Origin: CAYLNH01 sp964384625
GTDB taxonomy: Bacteria; Verrucomicrobiota; Lentisphaeria; JABSQK01
NCBI GenBank assembly: GCA_964384625.1
Contig: CAYLNH010000379.1
Location: 1 to 5,385 of the forward strand
DNA: 5,385 nucleotides
Direction of reading: 5' to 3'
Below the pieces are notes generated by a model that saw nothing but the letters and a program-made list of their open reading frames with translations, did not search any database and was not told the DNA's origin. A program made the translations under genes and the position numbers. This document shows positions 1-5,385 of this stretch, piece by piece; the stretch's first letter is position 1; every line of letters starts with the position of its first letter.

Positions 1-15
1 CAGGCAAGATGCCTG
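1..15. repeat. Short palindrome, copy A of a REP-like element
   Basis: CAGGC-AAGAT-GCCTG forms a perfect 5-bp stem with a 5-base loop, starting at the first window base, so the element may extend to the left. It shares the core GGCA-A-GATGCC with copy B at 109-126. It is non-coding and lies downstream of the large gene. Confidence 0.6.
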
Positions 16-31
16 TGCTACGGTGTCCGGA

Positions 32-44
32 GCCGCTTCGCGGC
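32..44. repeat. Short hairpin between the two palindromes
   Basis: GCCGC-TTC-GCGGC is a perfect 5-bp inverted repeat with a 3-base loop. It has no flanking T tract on either strand, so it is not a typical intrinsic terminator. It may be part of the same repeat cluster; chance is possible in GC-rich DNA. Confidence 0.4.
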
Positions 45-108
45 GGAATCGCGGCCCACGCAGTTGCGGGGTGCACAAGGCACATGGCGCCGCTCTTACA
101 TTCTCGGA

Positions 109-126
109 GCCGGCAGAGATGCCGGC
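109..126. repeat. Short palindrome, copy B of a REP-like element; possible 3'-end hairpin of the large gene
   Basis: GCCGGC-AGAGAT-GCCGGC gives a 6-bp perfect stem and a 6-base loop. On the minus strand it begins eight bases after the TGA of the large gene, so in mRNA it would be a hairpin close to the stop. No U run follows, so it may protect the 3' end or be a dispersed repeat rather than an intrinsic terminator. It shares the GGCA-GA-GATGCC core with copy A. Confidence 0.6.
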
Positions 127-134
127 GTTCCCAG

Positions 135-3100
135 TCACTCGAGGAACTCGAAGAATCGATAGTCATGCGGGCGGATGGGGCAGGTCAGGGTGGTGCCTTC
201 CCAAGTGAACTTGCCGTCGGGGTCTTTGGCTTTGCGTTCGGCGATCGGGATGTCTTCCGGTTTTTCTTCGAGACCGAGTTCGTCGTCATCGTCGGCGCCG
301 AGTGACAGGTCCGGCGTCGGCCCCTTGGGCTTCTTCAGCTGGGTGACGTCGTTGTCGAAATAGGTGAGCAGCGTCGGGTCGATGTGTTTGATCTTCGGCG
401 TGCTCAGTCCCATGACCTTCGGGTCCAGGACCACCTTGGCTTCCAGCCGTTTTCTGGTGGTGTTCAGCAGCATCACGCGACAGGTCTTCTTGTACTTCCA
501 GCCGCCGACCAGCAGGCCCTCGTGCTCATGCCTGGCGAGGCCCTGGTTGTCCCAGTACGGGATCTGCACCACTTCGGCTTCGGCCGGGACGAGATTGGGG
601 ATGATGTCGTGCAGGTTGATCATGGCGCGGTAGGCGCGCTCCTGCTTGAACGTCCAGGTCGGCCACTTGTCCTTCTTCAGCGAGTTGCCGTGCCAGCCCA
701 GCCAGGTCGTGACCAAACCCCACTTGGCGTTGTGCATGAACTGCATTCGCGCCAACGACCACTTGTCAATGAAGTCCGCTTGGCTGGCGGGATTGCCGTA
801 GTGGTCCTCGCCGTCGAGGATCAGGTCAAAGAACGAGTGATAGGGGATCAGGAGCGTGTGCGTTGTGTGCGCGGTGATGTGCGGGGCGACGCCGTGGTCA
901 TAGAAGATCTGCCGGGTCCGTTTCATCCGTTCGCGATAGCCGCGGAATTGGAAGCCGGGTTGAACATGTCCGTCAGGAAGTTTGTAGGCAGCCGGCCCCG
1001 GCACTTTGAACTGCGGCGTACCCCAGCAGTCATCAAAGTAGATACCCCGGACAAACTTGTTGGTCTTGGTCAGCCACTGCTCCCAGGCCCAGGCGCAGTA
1101 ATCGACGAAGGCCCGATCGTAGTGCTGCAGGTCGCCGTGGCCCAGTCCCCAGGTTTCGGTCCACTCGCGGGTATGCTCCGGATGCCGACCAGTCCACTGC
1201 ATGTCCCAGTACAGTCCGGGAACGGTTTCCTCGATCGGCAGCGGATCGCGGCCGTACTTCTTCTTCAGCCGCGCTTGATCCCGGGCGTACAGCCCCTTCA
1301 AACCGGCAGCGCCCTTGGTCTTGCCCTCGCCGTTAATGCGGCGGTTGACGGATTCCCAGTCGTCCTCGATATAGGTGTTGAAGGTGGACGGCCCTTTGCG
1401 GCCTTTCAGATTATTCCCGGAAAACGTATCCGGAAAGGTATTGGTATATACCGGGCTCCGGCGCCACAACTTGTTAATTGGTTTAACTGGAATCGGGTGG
1501 AGGCCGAACGCGAACGTCAGTGGGGCGGCGAGCACCGTGGGCGCCGTGATCACGTGCAGGACCAAATAGACGTTGCCCTGGTCCCGCGCGATGGTTACCG
1601 CTGGTTCCTCCATGCTCTTGGTCCAGCCTTTGTCGTTCTCGGCGAACCAGGCCATGCCCCGCTGCATCCCGGTCAGCATCACGTATGGGATGAAACTGCC
1701 GCGCAGATGCGGGGCTCGTCGGATGTTCTTGTCCGTACTTTCGAATACGGTGCCCTTGCCGTCGCCCAGCTTGCCGATGTAGACCGCCTTTGGATCGCGA
1801 AACTCGCGATTGCCGGACCATCGATGGATGAGCTGCGCGTTGGCGGCTGTGTACGGGATGACGACCTCCAGGCCGGTCAACTTGGGAGTCGCGCCGTGCA
1901 TGGGGTCCAGTGTCACCGTGTACCACATCATGCCGTCGAACTCGGTGCAGCTGTCGATATGCAGGCGGAATTCATTCGTGGATCCCTGTGCCTTCAGGTC
2001 GACACGGACCTCCTTCGCGGCCTTCACTTCCAGCGGCTGCCACTTGGGTTGGACCGGTTTGCCGTCCTGGAAGACCTGAAGCTGGATCGGCTTGGCCAGG
2101 ATGTCCTCACCGGCGGAGATGACTTTCGCGGGCAGGCCATTGTCGGCGAAGTGGATCTTACGCCCCCAGAGAGAGACGACTTTGTCTTTCACAGCCATCG
2201 GCGTCCATTCGGGCATGACTTTGTCGGAGATCCCGGCCTGCGACTTCCACCACGGCGGCGCGGTCCGGGTGAATTGCTGCTTTACGGAGCCCATCACCTT
2301 GTCGCCGGCTTTCAGGGCGGCTGTGACAACATAGGTGGTGAACGTCATGGGCGGTGTTGTAACCAGTATTGCCAGCGGCCGTTTTTGTTTGTCGAAATCC
2401 CCGGACTGCGAGCCGATGACTTTGCCGGACGTCTTCTCCGTCACCGTGACCGTGGCGGACGTCAAGTCCTGATAGTTCTTGAGCAGCGGCAGCAGTTTGG
2501 TTTTGACTTTGCCGCTGACGCCGTTGTAGTGCACGAACATGTCGGCAACGGGGAGTTCTCTGGTCTCCTGCCTTGGATCCAGCAGGGCTGCGAGGTTCGC
2601 GATCTCGCTTGGCGCCAACGGCCGTCGATAGATGCGGTAGTCGTCGATTACCGTGCGGGGCATTGGGGTGCCGCGCTGTTCCCAATAGCGGTTCTCCCGG
2701 AAACGGATATTGACCGGTTTCGATTCGGTCCACCATTTCGGATTGGCCTTCTTGTAAGGGTAGGGGTCGCCGGCGGTCCGGATTTCGATGGCGGCGTGGA
2801 AAGCCCCGCCCGGGTGGCGTTTTCTGCCGTCGACGTAGTACGTGAATTTGCCGCCTTCCCAGGTCATCGCAATATGTCGCCAACGCCCGGGACACAGTTG
2901 GACGGGGTTGTCCACGGCTTCGGGCATGTGCATGTTGACGGTGAACTGGAACAGCGGACCGACTTTGCGGTAGATCGCCTCGTTCGAACCTTTCACCGTG
3001 GTGCAGTCGAACTGGAACAGGCCGAAGGTGGTGGGGTTGGTCTGGTCGTACTTGTTGTCGCGGGTGAAGTTATCCCAGTTCACGGGCTGCATCCAGAAGG

Positions 3101-4244
3101 CGATGGTCCCTTGCGGCGGCAGCAGGTTTCCTTTGCCGCTGTAGAGTGGACGCAACCCGCCGTCGCCCAGCATCAGTCCGGAGCCTTCGACGCCCTTTGG
3201 AAAGAGCCGGGCGCTTTTGTCGGGGTTCAGATCACGGTCTTCGCTAGTGATCTTGTCCTTGGGCGATTTTGTGTCCGGGGCGGACACGGCGGGTTTCAAG
3301 TTGTCATTGAACTGCAGATGAAACAGGAGGTCATTGTCGCCCCGGAAGAGGTGCGCTTGGCGGGGCGCCTTTTTCTTCGCCGGCGCCCAGTCGAGGTCGT
3401 AGGCGTAGAAGCTGCGTACCGCACGGGAGAACCGGATTTCGTCAACCCAGCCGTGGAATCCCGTCTTGCCGCTCGGATCGTTGCCGACGAGAAAGCAGTT
3501 GAGGGCGCAGGCAAAGTTGATGCTGTCTTTGGCTTTGTGTTTCCAGATGCGGTGGCCGTTGGCATAGATGTAGACGCAGCTTTCATCCGGCCAACTGCGG
3601 CTGTAGGCGAGTGCGATATGCGTCCAGGCTTTCGGATTCAGGACCTCCTTCGTCGGGGCCAGAGCGTTTCCGTTCCACCGGAGTTGCAGCTTGCCCTGCG
3701 GCGTTGCCTGCAGCGTTACGGGATGAGGAATGCGATCGCCGCGCGGCAGTCGTCCCTTCTGGAACATATAGACCAGCGTGGCGTTGTCCTTCGGCAGGGA
3801 ATCGAGTTTGACCCAGAGTTCAACGGTGCGGTTGCCGAAGGCTTCGCCGCTGGTAATGACCAGGCGGCTGCTGCCGCCCTTAAGTCGAATGCCGCCGTCG
3901 AGTCGACCGTCGGCCACAAGTTCACAGGGCCCGGAGAGCGCTGCGGCCTGTCCGACCTTGTTGGCGTTTGTCGACGAGCGCCCGTCCGTGGTCGTCGGTT
4001 CCAGGTTGATATCGTCGTCCAGGTCGAGTTCGTCGCTGATGTCGCCGGCGCGGTCTTTGTCTTTACCCTTTTCGTCGAGATGGAAGAGTGCAATGGTCTT
4101 GCCGTCGAACGTATACGGCTGCCAGAAGAGGGACCGCGACAGCCGCGGGTATTCGCCGGCGTGCAGGGGCAGGGCGAGCAGGAGGAGGAGAAGAACGACT
4201 GGAGTCGATTGCTTGCAGTGCCTGCCTGTCCTTGATCTCACCAT
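135..4244 (-). CDS. Secreted double-LamG, GH123-like (DUF6067-type) glycoside hydrolase family protein
   Basis: Predicted exported protein of 1369 residues, probably acting on an extracellular or periplasmic glycan; substrate unknown. Seen: a basic N-terminus, a hydrophobic run at about 16-27 and a likely signal peptidase I site after Ala29 (LHA/GE). A first LamG/concanavalin-like domain covers about 35-275 (TVELWVK near 140, VDEIRF at 267-272) and a second about 300-555 (TIAFWM near 378, VIDDYRIYRRP from 532). Next comes a beta-sandwich with hallmarks I associate with GH123_N/DUF6067: WTP at 680-682, WGR at 693-695 and GMAWFAEND at 863-871. A probable (beta/alpha)8 barrel follows at about 920-1230, with acidic clusters FDD (1070-1072) and LDGED (1143-1147), then a beta-rich tail ending at the TGA at 135-137. 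The start at 4244 was chosen because GGAAAGAG lies just upstream and the signal peptide follows directly; a longer in-frame reading to 4478 would overlap the pseudopilin and bury the signal peptide. Family membership is fairly sure; GH123-type beta-N-acetylgalactosaminidase activity is not established. Confidence 0.88.
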   Translation of the reverse strand: MVRSRTGRHCKQSTPVVLLLLLLALPLHAGEYPRLSRSLFWQPYTFDGKTIALFHLDEKGKDKDRAGDISDELDLDDDINLEPTTTDGRSSTNANKVGQAAALSGPCELVADGRLDGGIRLKGGSSRLVITSGEAFGNRTVELWVKLDSLPKDNATLVYMFQKGRLPRGDRIPHPVTLQATPQGKLQLRWNGNALAPTKEVLNPKAWTHIALAYSRSWPDESCVYIYANGHRIWKHKAKDSINFACALNCFLVGNDPSGKTGFHGWVDEIRFSRAVRSFYAYDLDWAPAKKKAPRQAHLFRGDNDLLFHLQFNDNLKPAVSAPDTKSPKDKITSEDRDLNPDKSARLFPKGVEGSGLMLGDGGLRPLYSGKGNLLPPQGTIAFWMQPVNWDNFTRDNKYDQTNPTTFGLFQFDCTTVKGSNEAIYRKVGPLFQFTVNMHMPEAVDNPVQLCPGRWRHIAMTWEGGKFTYYVDGRKRHPGGAFHAAIEIRTAGDPYPYKKANPKWWTESKPVNIRFRENRYWEQRGTPMPRTVIDDYRIYRRPLAPSEIANLAALLDPRQETRELPVADMFVHYNGVSGKVKTKLLPLLKNYQDLTSATVTVTEKTSGKVIGSQSGDFDKQKRPLAILVTTPPMTFTTYVVTAALKAGDKVMGSVKQQFTRTAPPWWKSQAGISDKVMPEWTPMAVKDKVVSLWGRKIHFADNGLPAKVISAGEDILAKPIQLQVFQDGKPVQPKWQPLEVKAAKEVRVDLKAQGSTNEFRLHIDSCTEFDGMMWYTVTLDPMHGATPKLTGLEVVIPYTAANAQLIHRWSGNREFRDPKAVYIGKLGDGKGTVFESTDKNIRRAPHLRGSFIPYVMLTGMQRGMAWFAENDKGWTKSMEEPAVTIARDQGNVYLVLHVITAPTVLAAPLTFAFGLHPIPVKPINKLWRRSPVYTNTFPDTFSGNNLKGRKGPSTFNTYIEDDWESVNRRINGEGKTKGAAGLKGLYARDQARLKKKYGRDPLPIEETVPGLYWDMQWTGRHPEHTREWTETWGLGHGDLQHYDRAFVDYCAWAWEQWLTKTNKFVRGIYFDDCWGTPQFKVPGPAAYKLPDGHVQPGFQFRGYRERMKRTRQIFYDHGVAPHITAHTTHTLLIPYHSFFDLILDGEDHYGNPASQADFIDKWSLARMQFMHNAKWGLVTTWLGWHGNSLKKDKWPTWTFKQERAYRAMINLHDIIPNLVPAEAEVVQIPYWDNQGLARHEHEGLLVGGWKYKKTCRVMLLNTTRKRLEAKVVLDPKVMGLSTPKIKHIDPTLLTYFDNDVTQLKKPKGPTPDLSLGADDDDELGLEEKPEDIPIAERKAKDPDGKFTWEGTTLTCPIRPHDYRFFEFLE

Positions 4245-4248
4245 TGTG

Positions 4249-4256
4249 CTCTTTCC
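4249..4256 (-). promoter_or_regulatory. Ribosome binding site of the LamG/GH-like gene
   Basis: The minus strand reads GGAAAGAG, followed by CACA and the ATG at 4244. The purine run is SD-like and correctly spaced (six bases from GGAAAG). Together with the signal peptide that begins at this ATG, it supports 4244 as the start. Confidence 0.65.
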
Positions 4257-4337
4257 ACGTCGCTTGTTTCTCGATATCCTTCGAAACCCGTCGGTCCCCG
4301 TTGAGGTCTGTCGATACCGTAAGCTGCGGGACCAATC

Positions 4338-4351
4338 TTCGTGTTTCGTGT
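4338..4351. repeat. Two-unit copy of the same heptamer between the two genes
   Basis: Two exact TTCGTGT units in tandem and in the same orientation as the array at 5323-5385, followed by a decayed third unit (ATTCCGC). It sits in the 127-base gap between the pseudopilin stop and the large gene's start, so both intergenic spaces transcribed ahead of these genes carry the heptamer. Confidence 0.75.
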
Positions 4352-4356
4352 ATTCC

Positions 4357-4411
4357 GCGCCAGAGGCCGGCTCATTGTGCCAGGTAGGTTTGCCCGTAGC
4401 GCCAGAGGCCG
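4357..4411. repeat. 13-base direct repeat flanking the pseudopilin stop codon
   Basis: GCGCCAGAGGCCG occurs exactly at 4357-4369 and 4399-4411, 42 bases (14 codons) apart. The copy at 4399 lies inside the last codons of the pseudopilin (GLWR); the copy at 4357 lies just past the stop, and in the same frame would again read GLWR. Confidence 0.6.
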
Positions 4412-5190
4412 CTGCGCCAATGGTGGGCTGCCCAAGTTTCGTAGTTGTACAGCAGGTCGCCGTCAATCCATCTGGCACTGCCGTCGGTGAAGCTCATGTT
4501 GACGCCGTCCAACCGGTGAGTCCACAGGTTGATCCAGTCGGTGCCGTCGGGATAGGAATAGCGCGTGGCGCCGGGATTCCACATGCAGGCGGAACGGATG
4601 GGCTGCGTCTCAATCGCATAGTCGTCGGAGATGCGGATAGACTCCGTCACGCCATCGGTGTTGGAACACTGCCAGCCGCCGCAGGCGCCTGGAACATTCG
4701 GCGTGCCCCAACTTGCTGGCGGCGGCCAACAGCCGCCGACATAGTTGATCGGTGGAAAACGATAGGTTGCGGCAAGCTCGTTGTAGCCGTGACCGTGCTG
4801 ACCAACATCCCGGATGTAGCCGTTGAACGAGGCGTCATTCCCGGCCGCCGGTGCAATGGCGTTCTTGTAGGTCGGATCGACGAGTAGGATTGTGTCGGCG
4901 TTGCTCATTGCGCCACCGGTGAACAAGTAGCCGAAGCCGCGCGGCTCGCCGCCGGTCTTCATGATGAAGTTGAAGTCGCCCTCCGGCGGCAGCCAGCCCC
5001 CGAAGTCATCGGCGTAGACATTTATACCCATGGAAAGCTGCTTGTGGTTGGCCAGACAGGTGATGTCCTGGGCTTTGGCACGGGTGCGGGACAGCACCGG
5101 CAGCAGGAGGGCGGCAAGGATGGCGATGATCGATACGACCACGAGCAGTTCGATCAATGTGAAACGTCTTTTTGCTTCCTGGATGATCAT
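4372..5190 (-). CDS. Type II secretion-like pseudopilin (prepilin N-terminal methylation domain, H-X-DG tail)
   Basis: Predicted 272-residue pseudopilin, inserted in the inner membrane, processed by a prepilin peptidase and possibly assembled into a T2SS or type IV-like filament. Seen: a short basic leader (MIIQEAKRR), then FTLIELLVV at 10-18 with the conserved Glu at mature position 5, and a hydrophobic helix to about 33. Next is the segment typical of PVC pseudopilins, CLANHKQLSMGINVYADD (45-62) followed by a GWLPP-like turn. Near the C-terminus His225 and DG236-237 give the processing-associated H-X9-DG type motif, here with ten intervening residues. Cysteines at 154, 170, 175 and 202 could form disulfides (inference). 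The residue before the cleavage site is Arg, not the usual Gly. Of two in-frame ATGs, the one at 5190 is preferred because AGGAGG lies nine bases upstream; the ATG at 5199 directly abuts it. The gene precedes the large LamG/GH-like gene on the same strand. Such proteins occur in many copies in Lentisphaerota and relatives, so the specific role of this copy is unknown. Confidence 0.93.
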   Translation of the reverse strand: MIIQEAKRRFTLIELLVVVSIIAILAALLLPVLSRTRAKAQDITCLANHKQLSMGINVYADDFGGWLPPEGDFNFIMKTGGEPRGFGYLFTGGAMSNADTILLVDPTYKNAIAPAAGNDASFNGYIRDVGQHGHGYNELAATYRFPPINYVGGCWPPPASWGTPNVPGACGGWQCSNTDGVTESIRISDDYAIETQPIRSACMWNPGATRYSYPDGTDWINLWTHRLDGVNMSFTDGSARWIDGDLLYNYETWAAHHWRSGLWRYGQTYLAQ

Positions 5191-5199
5191 ACTCCGCAT

Positions 5200-5205
5200 C
5201 CTCCT
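5200..5205 (-). promoter_or_regulatory. Shine-Dalgarno site of the pseudopilin gene
   Basis: The minus strand reads AGGAGG here, a full anti-SD match. It touches the ATG at 5199 with no spacer but stands nine bases before the in-frame ATG at 5190, so it decides the start in favour of the inner ATG and removes three residues (MRS) from the longest reading. Confidence 0.8.
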
Positions 5206-5211
5206 GCGGTG

Positions 5212-5250
5212 AGTGTATGTATCATGATTACTCAGTGCAATAGTTGAAAA
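5212..5250 (-). promoter_or_regulatory. Possible promoter region of the pseudopilin gene (weak)
   Basis: This is the only AT-rich patch upstream of the pseudopilin. Two weak sigma70-like readings exist on the minus strand: TTTTCA (5245-5250) with CATGAT (5221-5226) and an 18-base spacer, or TTGCAC (5235-5240) with TACACT (5212-5217) and a 17-base spacer. Neither is a good match, and promoter rules in this group are poorly known, so this marks a region rather than a defined promoter. Confidence 0.25.
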
Positions 5251-5298
5251 CTCCGCCAGCCTTGTGCTGCAGGCAGGAGCGCGTCGATAACTCCGCGA
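5243..5298. repeat. Imperfect 16-base direct repeat in the pseudopilin leader
   Basis: Positions 5243-5258 and 5283-5298 match at 13 of 16 bases (consensus GTNGANAACTCCGCNA), with starts exactly 40 bases apart. The downstream copy, in transcription sense, overlaps one weak -35 candidate. It could be a pair of operator half-sites or a chance or decayed duplication. Confidence 0.4.
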
Positions 5299-5322
5299 AA
5301 CAGTAACCGGATGCGCGCGGTG

Positions 5323-5385
5323 CTCGTGTCTCGTGTTTCGTGTCTCGTGTCTCGTGTTTCGTGTCTCGTGTTTCGTGTCTCGTGT
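5323..5385. repeat. Heptamer tandem repeat array (CTCGTGT/TTCGTGT), nine units
   Basis: Nine consecutive 7-base units in perfect register, with no gaps. Six of the seven positions are invariant (TCGTGT); only the first base varies, in the order C C T C C T C T C. On the minus strand the units read ACACGAG or ACACGAA. The array reaches the last base of the window, so its true length is unknown. Seven is not a multiple of three, which argues against a coding role. It lies upstream of the pseudopilin gene. Confidence 0.95.

Noticed and set aside
109..126. Intrinsic (Rho-independent) terminator of the large gene
   Set aside because: The hairpin is well placed and GC-rich, but no T-rich tract follows on the minus strand; I kept it as a palindrome only.
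2158..2895. A 245-codon minus-strand reading frame inside the large gene
   Set aside because: It is a shifted-frame shadow of the LamG/GH123_N coding region; the peptide is rich in Arg, Gln and Pro with no domain, and the true frame is continuous here, so it is not a frameshift.
384..4235. A 1283-codon open reading frame on the plus strand opposite the large gene
   Set aside because: It is in exact codon register with the minus-strand gene, so its stops would require TTA, CTA or TCA codons in the real gene, which are rare at this base composition. It ends exactly where Ser4 of the real gene uses TCA. Its translation shows no recognisable domain, while the minus strand has a signal peptide, LamG motifs and an RBS.
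4245..4478. N-terminal extension of the large protein by 78 residues to an ATG at 4478
   Set aside because: It would overlap the pseudopilin coding sequence, translate the heptamer repeat, and place the signal peptide internally. The ATG at 4244 has an SD-like sequence and is followed at once by a classical signal peptide.
3778..4887. A 369-codon plus-strand reading frame spanning both genes and the gap
   Set aside because: It is antisense to two well-supported genes and crosses the intergenic repeat; the protein is low-complexity, Ser/Arg/Pro-rich and without a recognisable domain.
5221..5228. ATCATGAT perfect palindrome in the pseudopilin leader
   Set aside because: Eight bases is short enough to be chance in an AT-rich patch, and no second copy is seen.
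5323..5385. CRISPR array
   Set aside because: The repeat unit is only 7 bases and contiguous, with no unique spacers; it is a simple tandem repeat.

Overview
The window is about 5.4 kb of fairly GC-rich bacterial DNA. It holds two real protein genes, both on the minus strand and in tandem. Reading in the direction of transcription (right to left), there is a short upstream region, a type II/IV-like pseudopilin gene, a 127-base gap, a very large secreted LamG/glycoside-hydrolase-like gene, and a short tail of palindromic repeats. A single-domain pseudopilin with an H-X(n)-DG tail next to a secreted carbohydrate-active protein with LamG modules is typical of the PVC group. Lentisphaerota is the best fit, with Kiritimatiellota, Verrucomicrobiota or Planctomycetota possible. 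Both genes have purine-rich Shine-Dalgarno-like sequences. This taxonomic call is inference from protein style and context; no marker gene is present.

Layout. Positions 1-134 lie beyond the 3' end of the large gene. They hold two related short palindromes and a third hairpin, and look like dispersed REP-like elements rather than a gene. Positions 135-4244 (minus) encode a 1369-residue exported protein: signal peptide, two LamG-like domains, a GH123_N (DUF6067-type) beta-sandwich, a probable (beta/alpha)8 catalytic domain and a C-terminal beta-rich domain. Positions 4245-4371 are an intergenic gap with an RBS and a two-unit trace of a heptamer repeat. Positions 4372-5190 (minus) encode a 272-residue pseudopilin. 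Positions 5200-5322 are its leader, with a strong AGGAGG, a weak promoter candidate and an imperfect 16-base direct repeat. Positions 5323-5385 are a perfect-register array of nine heptamers (CTCGTGT/TTCGTGT) that runs off the window end.

How the parts may work together. The two genes could be one transcript (same strand, 127-base gap, no clear terminator between them). A plausible reading is that the enzyme acts on an external glycan and the pseudopilin belongs to a secretion or surface machinery used with it. The sequence does not show a physical link. The most unusual material is non-coding: the heptamer array with its small copy between the two genes, and the pair of palindromes with a compensatory base-pair change. 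I see no CRISPR, tRNA, rRNA, transposase or phage gene.
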